A DNA stretch of 64,000 bases, from NCBI RefSeq assembly GCF_001005085.2, contig NZ_LBMU02000058.1, positions 62,001 through 126,000 of the forward strand, in the 5' to 3' direction. The notes beneath the pieces were generated by a model. The model made no database searches. It saw nothing but the letters and a program-made list of their open reading frames with translations, and was not told the DNA's origin. Position numbers and translations under genes: made by a program. How positions within the stretch are numbered: position 1 is the stretch's first letter; every line of letters starts with the position of its first letter. Of the stretch, positions 1-8,762 are shown piece by piece. This stretch comes from Streptomyces humi. GTDB taxonomy: Bacteria; Actinomycetota; Actinomycetes; Streptomycetales; Streptomycetaceae.

Positions 1-1818
1 CGCCGCGTGCAGCCCGTGCCCCACCACGTCCCCGACCACCAGCGCCACCCGGGCCCCGGACAGCGGCAGCACGTCGAACCAGTCACCGCCGACCCCCGAC
101 TGCGCCGGCAGATAGCGGTAGGCGATGTCGAGGGCGCTCTGCTCCGGCAGGCTGCGCGGCAGCAGGCTGCGCTGGAGGGTGACCGCCATGCTGTGCTCAC
201 GCGTGTAGCGGCGGGCGTTGTCGATGGAGACGGCGGCGCGGGCCACCAGCTCCTCGGCGAGGGCCAGCTCCTCGGAGTCGAACGGCGCGGGCTTCTCCGA
301 CCGGCAGAAGTTGGCCAGCCCCAGCACCAGGTTCCCGGCCCGCAGCGGCACGGTGATCAGCGAGTGGATGCCGAACTCCAGGATCCGGCCGGTCAGCTCC
401 ACGTCCTGGGCCCGCCAGCCGGGCGCCTGACGCAGCACGGGCTCGACCACGGAGTCGCCGGTGTCCAGACTGCGCGCCTGCGGTGAGGAGGCCACGAACC
501 GGAACCGTTCGCCGACCGGGTACAGCGGGGCGTCCTTGCGGATCCCGGTGAGCGCCACCCGGCGCAGCGCGTCCCCCGGCTTCGGCTCCTCGCCCTTGAG
601 CACCGCGTCGTACAGGTCGACCGTGGCGTAGTCCGCGAACCGGGGTACCGCCAGCTCCGCGAGCTCCTCCGCGGTCCGGCTGACGTCCAGGCTGGTACCG
701 ATGCCCACCCCGGCGTCGTACAGCATGTTCAGCCGTTCGCGGGCCACTTCGGCGCGGCCGGACAGGGCCCGCAGCTCGGTGGAGTCGCGCAGGGTGATGA
801 CGCTGCCCGGCGGGCCGCCGCGCACCTCGATGGGACGCTGGTTGACGGCCAGCAGACGGTCCTTGACCCGGTGCACCTCGTCGGTGGCGATCCGCCCCGA
901 GGCGATCAACTCGGCGGTGTCGCCGTCCAGACCGAGGTCCAGGACACGCCGGTGCTCGGCGTCCGCGGGCAGTTCGAGCAGGCGCTGGGCCTCGTCGTTG
1001 GCGAGCATCAGCCGTCCGTCGCCGCCGACGATCAGCACGCCCTCCCGCACCGAGTGCAGCACCGCGTCATGGTGCTCGTACATGCGGGTCATCTCGTTCG
1101 GGCCCAGACCGTGCGTCTGACGCATCAGTCGGCGACTGACCAGCGCCGTCCCCGCAAGCGCCAGGGCCAGTGCCACACCCGCCGCGGTCAGCAGCAGCGG
1201 CAGCTGCTGGTCGGCGGCGCCACCCACGTGCGCGGTGGTGATGCCGGCCGACACCAGCCCCACCACCCTGCCGTCGGCGTCCCTGACCGGCACCACCGCC
1301 TGCACCAGCTCCCCGATGGTGCCGTGCACCTCCTCGGAGACGATCCCGCCGGCCACCGCGGGCCCGATGTCCCCGACGAACTTCTTGCCGATCCGGTCGG
1401 GTTTGGGATGCGTGTACCGGATTCCCTCGGTGTTCATGACGACGATGAAGTCCACGCCGGTCGCCTTGCGGGCCGCCTCCGCCTTCGGCTGGAGCACGGT
1501 CGTGGGGTTCGGCAGCCGCAGCGCCGCCGCCGTGCCCGGCGCGTTGGCGAAGGTCTGGGCGACGGCCAGCGACCGGTTGCGCGCCTCGGTGCTGCTGTCG
1601 TGCCGCACCTGGAGCACCTGCGCCACCACGGCGGCCGCGACCAGCAGCAGCACGATCACCACCTGGAGGACGAACACCTGTCCGGCCACACTGCGCCCAC
1701 TGAGCGCGGACCGGACCTGTCCCGCCCTGCTCGCCCCCTGCTCCCGCTCGGTGAGCGGCGCACGCGGACTCCCGGAGCGGGGCGGCCGAGTATCGGGCCG
1801 GCCGGGCAGACGGACCAT
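1..1818 (-). CDS. Membrane sensor SpoIIE/PP2C phosphatase (C-terminus cut by window edge)
   Basis: Partial gene; its 3' end lies beyond base 1. The frame translates to a short basic N-terminus, a membrane segment at about residues 46-70, an extracytoplasmic CitA/DcuS-like sensor domain (about 75-200, with the segment RYTHPKPDRIGKKF), a second membrane helix (about 206-228), a PAS domain (about 250-345), a GAF domain (about 350-510) and the beginning of a PP2C catalytic domain (GVGGDWFD, then GDVVGHG at the edge). The family dephosphorylates anti-sigma-factor antagonists. The ATG at 1818 is the first plausible start in frame; no Shine-Dalgarno is seen, and a TAGACA hexamer seven bases upstream could mean a leaderless transcript. 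It lies downstream of another PP2C gene on the same strand after a 146-base gap. Confidence 0.9.
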   Translation of the reverse strand, partial: MVRLPGRPDTRPPRSGSPRAPLTEREQGASRAGQVRSALSGRSVAGQVFVLQVVIVLLLVAAAVVAQVLQVRHDSSTEARNRSLAVAQTFANAPGTAAALRLPNPTTVLQPKAEAARKATGVDFIVVMNTEGIRYTHPKPDRIGKKFVGDIGPAVAGGIVSEEVHGTIGELVQAVVPVRDADGRVVGLVSAGITTAHVGGAADQQLPLLLTAAGVALALALAGTALVSRRLMRQTHGLGPNEMTRMYEHHDAVLHSVREGVLIVGGDGRLMLANDEAQRLLELPADAEHRRVLDLGLDGDTAELIASGRIATDEVHRVKDRLLAVNQRPIEVRGGPPGSVITLRDSTELRALSGRAEVARERLNMLYDAGVGIGTSLDVSRTAEELAELAVPRFADYATVDLYDAVLKGEEPKPGDALRRVALTGIRKDAPLYPVGERFRFVASSPQARSLDTGDSVVEPVLRQAPGWRAQDVELTGRILEFGIHSLITVPLRAGNLVLGLANFCRSEKPAPFDSEELALAEELVARAAVSIDNARRYTREHSMAVTLQRSLLPRSLPEQSALDIAYRYLPAQSGVGGDWFDVLPLSGARVALVVGDVVGHGLHAA

Positions 1819-1964
1819 GAGCCCATGTCTACACTGCCCGGCCGCGCGAGGCGAGGGGGTCTCATGAGGTAACCGGACCGATACCCCGTTCCGGCCCCGC
1901 TCCGGCCCCGTCCCGCCGACGTTCCACCGATGTTCCGCCGCGGCCGCGGCCCGGACTTCGCCGT

Positions 1965-4457
1965 TCAGTGCGGCGGGCGGCGGGTCGCCAGCAGCAGTGC
2001 CACGTCGTCCGGCCGGTCGGTGGCGTGCCGGGCCGTGGCCGTGAGCCGGTCGGCCACCCCGGCGAGCGACCGGCCGCCGCGCCGCCCGTGCGCCGCGCCC
2101 GCCTTCGCCAGGGCCACCCGCAGCGCCGAGATACCGTCGTCGATGTCGGCGCCGGGCCGCTCCACCAGCCCGTCCGTGTAGAGGGCGAGGATCGCCTCCG
2201 GCGCCAGCTCCAGTTCGGTCACCGGATACCGGGCCCGCGGATCCACGCCGAGGACGACACCGCCGGGTATCTCCAGGGCGTGGGTGCGGCCGTCCGGGGT
2301 ACGCAGCAGCGGCGGCAGATGTCCCGCCCTGGCGACCCGCGCGAGTCCGGTGGCCGGGTCCAGCCGCAGGTAGCAGCAGCTGGCGAACTGACCGGGGTCG
2401 AGGTCGATGAGCAGGTGGTTGGTGCCGCTCATCACCTCGTCGGGCGGCCGGTCACCGAGCGCGAACGCCCTTACCGCGCTGCGCAGTTGTCCCATGGTGG
2501 CGGCGGCCTGCACACCGTGCCCCTGGACGTCCCCGATGACCAGCGCGAGCCCGTCGCCGGCCTCCACCACGTCGTACCAGTCGCCGCCCACGTCCATGCC
2601 CTGGGTGCCCGGCAGATAGCGGCCCACGGTCTCCACCCAGGGATGCGCCGACAGCCGGCGCGGCAGCAGCGCCTGCTGGAGGCCGCGGGCGAGGGCGGCC
2701 TCGCTGTCGTAGCGCTGGGCCTTCTCCATCGCGTGCGCGATCAGGCCCGCGAGTGCCATGAGGACGGTGCGTTCCTCGGTGCTGAAGCCGCGCTCGTCGT
2801 CGAAGCCGAGGATGCAGGAGCCGACCGGACGGCCGGAGGCGATCAGCGGCAGGAAGGCGCGGGCGCCCCGGTCGGCGTCCAGGGCGAGCCCCGGGTAGGT
2901 GTCCGCCAGCTGCCGCATGGACTCGAAGAACAGCGGTCTGCCGGTGGTCAGGGTCTCCACGCCGGGGATCCGGGCGTCCAGACCGACCCCGTCGAAAGGG
3001 GCGAGGAAGCCGGGCGGGAAGCCGCTCTCCCAGGCCAGGTAGAGATGCCGGTCCTGGACCAGGTAGATGGCGAGCCGCCGTCCGCCGAACGCGGGGAGCA
3101 GCTCCTGCATCACCACCGCCGACACCTGCCGGGCGGTCACCGCGTCGGTCAGCGCGATGGCCAGGGCGATCGGCCGGTACAACGGCGCCATCGAGGGCCC
3201 GCCGGACCGGCCGGGCCCGCCGACCGCGTCCGGCTCCGGCGGACAGGGCAGACGCAGCGCGGGATCGAGCCGGTTGGCGGGGACGACCGTACAGGTGACC
3301 AGGTCCGGACCCGGGTGCAGGGACATGGCGAGGAGGTCGCCCTCACCGGCGTCCTCGTGGCGGACCTGGAAGTGCACCGGGTCGGGGGCGAGCAGCGCAC
3401 CGCGCCAGTGGTCGTCGTACGGCGGGCCGCTCAGCCACGGCATGGCCTCCCACACCGGCCGGTCCAGCAACTCGGCGGCGGGCCGGCCCGCGAGCCGGGC
3501 GGCGGCCCGGTTGACGTACCGGACGAGTCCCGCGCGGTCCAGGCAGAACACGCCCTGGGGGAGCAGATCGGCCGCCGAGTCGGCGGACCCGGCCGGCCCG
3601 GGGTCGACGACGATCCCGGAGACCAGGGACGGGGTGTCGGCGCCCGACGGCGGCCACAGCTCCACCAGTCGCGGGGTGCCGTCCCCGGCCCGCGTCAGCA
3701 ACGGGGACTCCGGTGGCTTCCCGGCCGCGGTCTCGCGCAGCGCGGCCAGCACCTGCGGGGCGTCGGCGGGCGCCACCGCCTCGGCCAGCGCGGATCCGGT
3801 GCCCGCGAAGTCCTCCGGAGCCACCCCCAGCAGGGCGTGCAGCCGGTCGTCCGCGTGCACCGCCGAGGTCCGCGGATCCCAGGTGAAGCGGCCGGCCCGG
3901 GCCGGCCGGGCCCGTCGCGCGGGCGGCCTCACGCACACCGGCTCGCCCTCCCAGGCGACCGCCGCCGCGCCCTCGTCGGCCACCAGCTCGCGCAGCCCGG
4001 CGCCCAGACGTTCGGCGAGACCGCACAGCCGGTCCAGGTCCGGCAGCTCGTCCACGGTGTCCGGGGTCGCCGGACGCAGCACGGTGAGCACCCCGAAGGC
4101 CGGTGACGCGCCGGGCACCGGCGAGTACACCGAGCCGAACTGGAAGGGCAGCCCGGCCGCGAACTGCGGATAGCGGCGGACCATCTCGGTGGCGTTGGGC
4201 AGGACCACCCGCACCCCGAGCCGGAAGGCGTCCGCCACCGGGAACGGCCGGTCCATGTGCAGCCGCCACCAGGGCCGGAACAGCGGGCCGGGCAGACCCA
4301 CCAGGGTGGCGAGCCGCAGCAGGCCGGGGGTGCGGGAGCGCAGGTACACGCCGGCGACGTGGCCGCCCGCCGCGCCCAGGGCGCCGGTCGAGGCGTCGAC
4401 CAGCAGCGCGGTCAGCCGTTCACGCGCCCGGCCCACGTGCTCGCCGCTCCCAGTCAT
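1965..4457 (-). CDS. Multi-sensor GAF-PAS-PAS-GAF-PP2C (SpoIIE) phosphatase
   Basis: An 830-residue cytoplasmic protein without membrane segments. I read an N-terminal GAF-like region (about 10-160), a PAS fold around 200-275, a second PAS around 295-365 (beginning GVFCLDRAGLVRYVNRAAA), a GAF domain around 430-590, and a C-terminal PP2C/SpoIIE domain (about 600-825). The metal-binding acidic residues are present in GGDWYD, GDVQGHG, YTDGLV and RPDDVA, so it should be active. The family acts on STAS-type anti-anti-sigma factors in partner-switching circuits; no STAS protein is encoded nearby. It is probably read separately from the membrane-bound PP2C gene downstream, although both are on the same strand. 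Confidence 0.93.
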   Translation of the reverse strand: MTGSGEHVGRARERLTALLVDASTGALGAAGGHVAGVYLRSRTPGLLRLATLVGLPGPLFRPWWRLHMDRPFPVADAFRLGVRVVLPNATEMVRRYPQFAAGLPFQFGSVYSPVPGASPAFGVLTVLRPATPDTVDELPDLDRLCGLAERLGAGLRELVADEGAAAVAWEGEPVCVRPPARRARPARAGRFTWDPRTSAVHADDRLHALLGVAPEDFAGTGSALAEAVAPADAPQVLAALRETAAGKPPESPLLTRAGDGTPRLVELWPPSGADTPSLVSGIVVDPGPAGSADSAADLLPQGVFCLDRAGLVRYVNRAAARLAGRPAAELLDRPVWEAMPWLSGPPYDDHWRGALLAPDPVHFQVRHEDAGEGDLLAMSLHPGPDLVTCTVVPANRLDPALRLPCPPEPDAVGGPGRSGGPSMAPLYRPIALAIALTDAVTARQVSAVVMQELLPAFGGRRLAIYLVQDRHLYLAWESGFPPGFLAPFDGVGLDARIPGVETLTTGRPLFFESMRQLADTYPGLALDADRGARAFLPLIASGRPVGSCILGFDDERGFSTEERTVLMALAGLIAHAMEKAQRYDSEAALARGLQQALLPRRLSAHPWVETVGRYLPGTQGMDVGGDWYDVVEAGDGLALVIGDVQGHGVQAAATMGQLRSAVRAFALGDRPPDEVMSGTNHLLIDLDPGQFASCCYLRLDPATGLARVARAGHLPPLLRTPDGRTHALEIPGGVVLGVDPRARYPVTELELAPEAILALYTDGLVERPGADIDDGISALRVALAKAGAAHGRRGGRSLAGVADRLTATARHATDRPDDVALLLATRRPPH

Positions 4458-4635
4458 CCGGTCCTACCTCATCCGTGCACCGCCGGGTGGGTGACACAGC
4501 AAGAATGCGCCACCACGGCCTTCGAACGCACCTCCGTCGCACGGATCGGTGAACGGTTCTCCCGATCTCACACCGATGCCCCACCCGGGTGGCGGGAGCC
4601 CGGACGGGGCCCCGGTAATGGTGGGAACGCGGCGT

Positions 4636-4661
4636 GCCGTACATGGGGTGCCAGGTACGGC
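4636..4661. promoter_or_regulatory. Inverted repeat upstream of the repeat-bearing membrane gene
   Basis: GCCGTAC and GTACGGC form a perfect 7-bp inverted repeat with a 12-base spacer in the 225-bp divergent region, ending 21 bases before the start at 4683. It could be an operator or a leader hairpin for the rightward gene. The rest of this intergenic region shows no other clear signal. Confidence 0.35.
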
Positions 4662-4682
4662 CACACCCCCCTGGAGCCGAGC

Positions 4683-6278
4683 ATGATCACCCGCTCTTCG
4701 CCCTACCGTCCCCCGGACCCGGCGATATCCCGGATATCGGAGGTACCCGGGATATCCGAGATGCCCGAGACATCCGAGGTGCCTGGGGTATCCGAGGTAT
4801 CCGAGACATTCGAGGTACCCGAGACATCTGAGGCATCTGGGATATCCGAGGCACCCGGGACGTCCGAGGCGTCCGGTACATCCGAGGTGTCCGGAGCACC
4901 CGAGGTGTCCGGGGCACCCGAGGTGTCCGGGGCATCCGCCACCGAGGCCGGGAAACCGCCCTCCGTACGGCCCTCCGACCCCGCGGTCCCGCCCGCACCG
5001 CCGCCGCCGAAGGTCCGCATCGACCCGCACGAGGTCCCGGTCCGCCCCGACGGCCCACCGGAGGCCGCCGTCCGCGACGACGACCCGCTCGACGGTCTGC
5101 TCCGCACGGTCGTCACCGACCGCCCCCTGGAGGACGTCGTCCAGCTGGTCACGCTCCTGGAAGGCGATCCCGCCCACGCCGGGCTCACCACCGACGTGCT
5201 GCGTGCGGTGGGCCGCAACCGGTCGGTCGAGGAGGTCACCCGGCTGGTCACCCTGCTCACCGCCGAGTCCGGGCCCGCCGACCGTGCCCACGTCGCGATC
5301 CGGGCCGCCGCCGAGTGCCGTCCCCTGGACGAGGTGTCACGGCTGGTGGAAATGCTGCACCGGGGATCCCTGGAGCCGCACTGCGGCCGGGCCGCCGTCC
5401 GGGCGGCCGGCGTCGGCCGCCCGGTCGAGGACGTCGCCCGGCTCATCGGCCGGCTGGCGGCCGCGCGTGCCGCGCGGACCGGGACCCGGCCCGGGTCGGC
5501 TCCGGGGAGCGGGGGCGCGCTCCCGGCCAGCTCGCTCACCTCGCTGACGTCCTGGTGCGCGGCGCCCGAGGGGACCGAGGAGGCGGCGGGCACGGCCGAC
5601 GGGTCCGAGTGGCCGGCGTCGTCCGGGCCGGCCGCGTCCGCGTCCCACCGGCCGGCGCCGGCCGCCCCGGCCGCGCCGCCGTCGTTGTCCGCGCCGCCGT
5701 CGCTGTCCGCACCGTCCGAGCGGTCGGTGCCGTCCACCTCGGCCGGGGCGGACGAGCCTTCCGTGGCGCGGGCCGCGTCGGCGTCGGTGGCGGCCGGGGT
5801 GTCCGACCAGCCCGAGCACCCCGATGCGTGCGTCCCGCGTACGACGGCCGGCCGCACCGCCTGGACCGCCGCGCCGGTGTTCCTGCTGTGCGGGATGGCG
5901 CATGCCCCGCGCCACTGGGGCGGCGCGCACCCGCTGGCCCTGCTGGTGCCCGGTCTGTGCCTGCTCCTCGCCTTCGCGCTGACGATTCCCGCGGTCCGGG
6001 CGGCGGCGGCCGCGGCCGGGCTGGCCGGCGCCGCCGTACTCGCGGCCGTGCCGGTACTGGATTCCCGGCTCGGCCACCAGGCCGGTGGTTTCGGGGCGGG
6101 GCTCCGGCGGCTGTCCGCCGTGCTGGACGACGCACCGGTCGCGCCCTGGACCGCGGGCGCGGTGGCAGCCGCGGCGGCGCTCGCCGCCCTGGCCGTGCTG
6201 GTCCTGGTGCTGGCGGGCAGGCGCCGTGCGGGAAGGGCGCCGGCTCAGCCTCCGGAGACCGGTCGCAGCACCAGGTGA
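4683..6278 (+). CDS. Unrecognised membrane protein with Ser-Glu-rich repeat and four helical repeats
   Basis: A 531-residue protein that I cannot assign to a named family. The ATG at 4683 follows a GGAG box; the frame is open further upstream but without a better start. Residues about 14-85 are a low-complexity tract of SEVPG/TSEVSG-like units. Residues about 135-265 hold four related helical units spaced roughly 35-37 residues, each with a core such as RPLEDVVQLVTLLEG, RSVEEVTRLVTLLTA, RPLDEVSRLVEMLHR and RPVEDVARLIGRLAA. A Ser/Ala/Pro-rich linker follows, then about three or four C-terminal hydrophobic segments (about 405-515) and a basic tail. The topology suggests a cytoplasmic repeat domain tethered to the membrane. 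It is flanked by unrelated genes on the opposite strand. Confidence 0.8.
   Translation: MITRSSPYRPPDPAISRISEVPGISEMPETSEVPGVSEVSETFEVPETSEASGISEAPGTSEASGTSEVSGAPEVSGAPEVSGASATEAGKPPSVRPSDPAVPPAPPPPKVRIDPHEVPVRPDGPPEAAVRDDDPLDGLLRTVVTDRPLEDVVQLVTLLEGDPAHAGLTTDVLRAVGRNRSVEEVTRLVTLLTAESGPADRAHVAIRAAAECRPLDEVSRLVEMLHRGSLEPHCGRAAVRAAGVGRPVEDVARLIGRLAAARAARTGTRPGSAPGSGGALPASSLTSLTSWCAAPEGTEEAAGTADGSEWPASSGPAASASHRPAPAAPAAPPSLSAPPSLSAPSERSVPSTSAGADEPSVARAASASVAAGVSDQPEHPDACVPRTTAGRTAWTAAPVFLLCGMAHAPRHWGGAHPLALLVPGLCLLLAFALTIPAVRAAAAAAGLAGAAVLAAVPVLDSRLGHQAGGFGAGLRRLSAVLDDAPVAPWTAGAVAAAAALAALAVLVLVLAGRRRAGRAPAQPPETGRSTR
4722..4940 (+). repeat. In-frame degenerate repeat of 9-bp period inside the membrane protein gene
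   Basis: About 220 bases made of degenerate 9-bp units (forms such as GAGGTATCC, GAGGTGTCC, GAGGCACCC; often paired into 18-bp units). It encodes the SEVPG-type tract. Because the period is a multiple of three, length changes keep the frame. The composition differs visibly from the neighbouring coding sequence, with more A and T (GATATCC, GACATCC). Confidence 0.85.
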
Positions 6279-6931
6279 CCGTCCTCCCGGGCCGCGGCCA
6301 TGGCGAACGGGAAGGTGTCCGCCTCCAGACACAGCGGTACGTCCTCGGAGTGGACGCCCTCCCAGCCGAGCCGCAGCCCCTCGGCGAGCCGCGCGGCCGC
6401 GTGGGAGTTCCGGGCCCGTGCCACGAACGGGCCCGGAGCCAGGCCGTCGTCACCCACGCGCCCGGCGATGTACTCGGCGCAGGCCAGGTCCTCGTCGGCC
6501 CGCCCGCCGTCCCCCGTGACGACGAAGGTGACCGCCGCGGGCCGCGTGCGCCGCAGCACGGCGGCGGTGGCCCCGGCGACCACGAAACTCGCGCAGAGCA
6601 GCAGCCGGGCCCCGGCCACAGCCAGCGCGCCGGTGGTGCCGGCGGTGGTCTTCTGGACGACCGTGCGGCCCCTGACGTCCAGTGAGCGCAGCTGGGCCGG
6701 GGAGTTGGCCAGGTCGAACCCCGGCACCACCGGACCGTCCTGGAACGCCAGCCAGTTCGGGTGCCGCGCCTTCAACTCCAGTGCCTCGTCCAGGGTCTCG
6801 GCGAAGACGATCCGCTCCGCGCCCCGCCGGAAGGCCCAGGCCGTGACGGTGAACGCGCGCATCACGTCGATCACCACGGCCACCTCGGGCGGCGTGGACA
6901 GGCCGGGGATCCCGGTGAAGGTGGTTCGCAT
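6245..6931 (-). CDS. 2-phosphosulfolactate phosphatase (ComB)-like protein
   Basis: A 228-residue protein resembling ComB, an Mg-dependent phosphatase that in archaeal coenzyme M synthesis removes phosphate from 2-phosphosulfolactate. Visible landmarks are VVIDVMRAFTVTAWAF near the N-terminus, an NSPAQL segment, and KTTAGTTGAL in place of the usual T-T-N-G-T phosphate loop. Streptomyces does not make coenzyme M by this route, so the physiological substrate is unknown. The chosen ATG at 6931 has GGGGAG directly in front of it with no spacer; an in-frame GTG seven codons upstream is an alternative. The 3' end overlaps the convergent membrane gene by 34 bases. Confidence 0.8.
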   Translation of the reverse strand: MRTTFTGIPGLSTPPEVAVVIDVMRAFTVTAWAFRRGAERIVFAETLDEALELKARHPNWLAFQDGPVVPGFDLANSPAQLRSLDVRGRTVVQKTTAGTTGALAVAGARLLLCASFVVAGATAAVLRRTRPAAVTFVVTGDGGRADEDLACAEYIAGRVGDDGLAPGPFVARARNSHAAARLAEGLRLGWEGVHSEDVPLCLEADTFPFAMAAAREDGHLVLRPVSGG

Positions 6932-6965
6932 CTCCCCATGATGCACAGGGAGTTGCCCGGGTGGC

Positions 6966-7247
6966 TCAGAGTTCCGGGTCTTCCGCGGGCAGCGCCGAGC
7001 GCATGGAGCGCAGGGCCAGCAGCAGCACGCCGATGTCGTCCAGGTAGATCGGGTCCGGCAGCAGGTCGGTCGGCAGCACCAGATACAGGACCGCGCCCCA
7101 GAACACCCAGCGGGAGCCGGTCGGCAGTCCGGCACGGCGCAGCGTGCGCCGGGTGCGGACCAGCCGTACGAGTACGGCGACCGCCCCGGCGAGCAGGGCC
7201 GCGGCGACGATCGCGCAGATCACGAGCACGGTCGTGGTGGTGTCCAT
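6966..7247 (-). CDS. DUF1232 (YkvA-like) small membrane protein
   Basis: A 93-residue protein with an N-terminal membrane helix (about 6-28), a basic loop with several arginines, and a second hydrophobic segment containing the family hallmark LPTDLLPDPIYLDDIGVLLL, which matches the L-P-x-D-x-x-P-D signature of DUF1232. The function of this family is unknown. It lies 34 bases upstream of the ComB-like gene on the same strand, so the two could share a transcript. Confidence 0.85.
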   Translation of the reverse strand: MDTTTTVLVICAIVAAALLAGAVAVLVRLVRTRRTLRRAGLPTGSRWVFWGAVLYLVLPTDLLPDPIYLDDIGVLLLALRSMRSALPAEDPEL

Positions 7248-7307
7248 GGCTGTCCTGTCGTCCGGCCCCGGTCCGCCCGGAGCCTCTCACTGGTCCGTCT
7301 TCCCGGT

Positions 7308-8468
7308 TTACCGGTCCGGCCGCGGTTCTGTCCCCCCGGTTTCCTCCTCGGCCGCGGCGGCCGGCTCCGGGTTCTCCCTGGGCGCCCGCAGACCCTTGAA
7401 GGCGCGGGTCAACTGCTGGAAGGGGGACGTGGGTTGGGGCACCGGGGCGACGGGGGCGGGGGAGTCTCGAAGGGCGGCCAGCGCCTCGTGGGCCCGTTCG
7501 GCCGACTCGCGGTACAGATCCCGTGACCGGGTCATGGCCTCCAGGGCCTCGGAGTACTGCGCGACGAGCTTCCGTTCCCGTTCGAGCTGCTCCGCCATCG
7601 TCATCAGGGTCCAGTTGTCGCGCAGATCGGCCAGTGCCTCCTCGGTGCCCTGCGGCGCGGGCCTGGGCAGGGCGGCGAACCGGACCAGCAGCGCGATCAG
7701 CTCGGTGGGCTCCGAACCGTCCAGGAACACGCTGCGCACCGCGTACTCCTGCGGGTCGTATCCGGACGGCGCCGGGTCCGGAGGCAGCAGGACCGCACCG
7801 CCGCGCGGGATCTCAGCGCCGAGGTCGCGCAGCGCCCAGTTGACGGCCCGGAACTGCTCGGGCGTGGCCCGGTGCTCCACGACGCGGTGGGCGAGGCCGG
7901 GGGGCAGCCGCCGTACCAGCGGGAGGCGGCCGAGCGTGTCGGGCGTCATCGCCTCGTGCACCACGAGGTTGACGCACCAGGCGTCCTTGGCGGCGTCGCG
8001 CAGGACCCGGCGCATGTCCTTGTCGTCGGCGGGCAACGGGTTGACGGTGCGCAGCCGCACACCGGCGACGGCCGGAAGGTAGTCCCAGGCGGCCTCACCG
8101 CCGTCACCGGCCTCGTCGCCGTCGGGCCAGAACATCGTCGCAGGCGAGGGCCAGCCGTCGTCCCAGGGCCGCTCGGCCTCGGCGACCAGCTGCCACTCCC
8201 GCCCCGCCTGCCGGCCCTCGTGCGCCACGAGGGTGAGCCGGGCGCGGACCGTGACCGCGCCGTCGTCGACACGCCAGCGGGCCTCGAAGACCCGCCGGTC
8301 GGAGTCCTCGGGCACGGCGGGTTCGGCGAAGTCGTCGAGGGCGCCGGTCTCCCTGCGAAGACGCAGGATCCGGCGGATCACCTCCTCGGAGTCCGGGCCC
8401 GTGTGGCGGCCACGGGCGGGCCAGACGGACTGCGGAAGGGCGGCGTGGTCGGCGGCGGAGTTCGACAT
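7308..8468 (-). CDS. Uncharacterised 386-residue cytoplasmic protein with C-terminal coiled coil
   Basis: No family recognised. The protein has no signal peptide or membrane segment. Residues about 30-260 look like a mixed alpha/beta globular domain. Residues about 285-345 are Arg/Glu-rich and predicted helical (segments EQLERERKLVAQ and SRDLYRESAERAHEALAAL), suggesting a coiled coil, followed by a charged Pro-rich tail. Codon bias is typical of the window, and the frame is open for more than 1.1 kb. The ATG at 8468 lacks a good Shine-Dalgarno. It is separated by 60 bases from the DUF1232 gene on the same strand. Confidence 0.75.
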   Translation of the reverse strand: MSNSAADHAALPQSVWPARGRHTGPDSEEVIRRILRLRRETGALDDFAEPAVPEDSDRRVFEARWRVDDGAVTVRARLTLVAHEGRQAGREWQLVAEAERPWDDGWPSPATMFWPDGDEAGDGGEAAWDYLPAVAGVRLRTVNPLPADDKDMRRVLRDAAKDAWCVNLVVHEAMTPDTLGRLPLVRRLPPGLAHRVVEHRATPEQFRAVNWALRDLGAEIPRGGAVLLPPDPAPSGYDPQEYAVRSVFLDGSEPTELIALLVRFAALPRPAPQGTEEALADLRDNWTLMTMAEQLERERKLVAQYSEALEAMTRSRDLYRESAERAHEALAALRDSPAPVAPVPQPTSPFQQLTRAFKGLRAPRENPEPAAAAEEETGGTEPRPDR

Positions 8469-8647
8469 GGGCCAATCTGCTGGTGAGAGGGGAGTGCGCC
8501 TCCAGTATCACCGCTCGGGAGCGTGTCAAACAGAGCGGGGCCCGCCCGCGCACGGGGAGCGCGCCCCGCATCCGGGGTGTGCACCGTGTGCGTCGTACGA
8601 CGCCGGTTCACCCGTGCCCCCGATCCGCCGGGCCCCGCACAATTGAC

Positions 8648-8701
8648 GCGGCGAACGGGGCCCGCCCGCCCATCCGCTTCGGGGCGGGGCCCGTTCGCCG
8701 C
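8648..8701 (-). terminator. Strong hairpin downstream of the ferredoxin reductase gene
   Basis: Two 20-bp arms (8648-8667 and 8682-8701) are complementary except at one position, with a 14-base loop. It begins about 60 bases after the reductase stop codon. No T-tract follows, as is usual in Streptomyces. The remaining 8469-8647 intergenic sequence shows only short GC-rich hairpins. Confidence 0.75.
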
Positions 8702-8762
8702 TCGAGGGCGCACCGGCTGCCGTGCGGGGCCACGGCGGTCCGTCGGCCCCTCACGAGGTTCG

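Noticed and set aside
4722..4940. Regular short repeats considered as a CRISPR array
   Set aside because: Units are 9 bp, contiguous, without unique spacers, and in frame with a protein.
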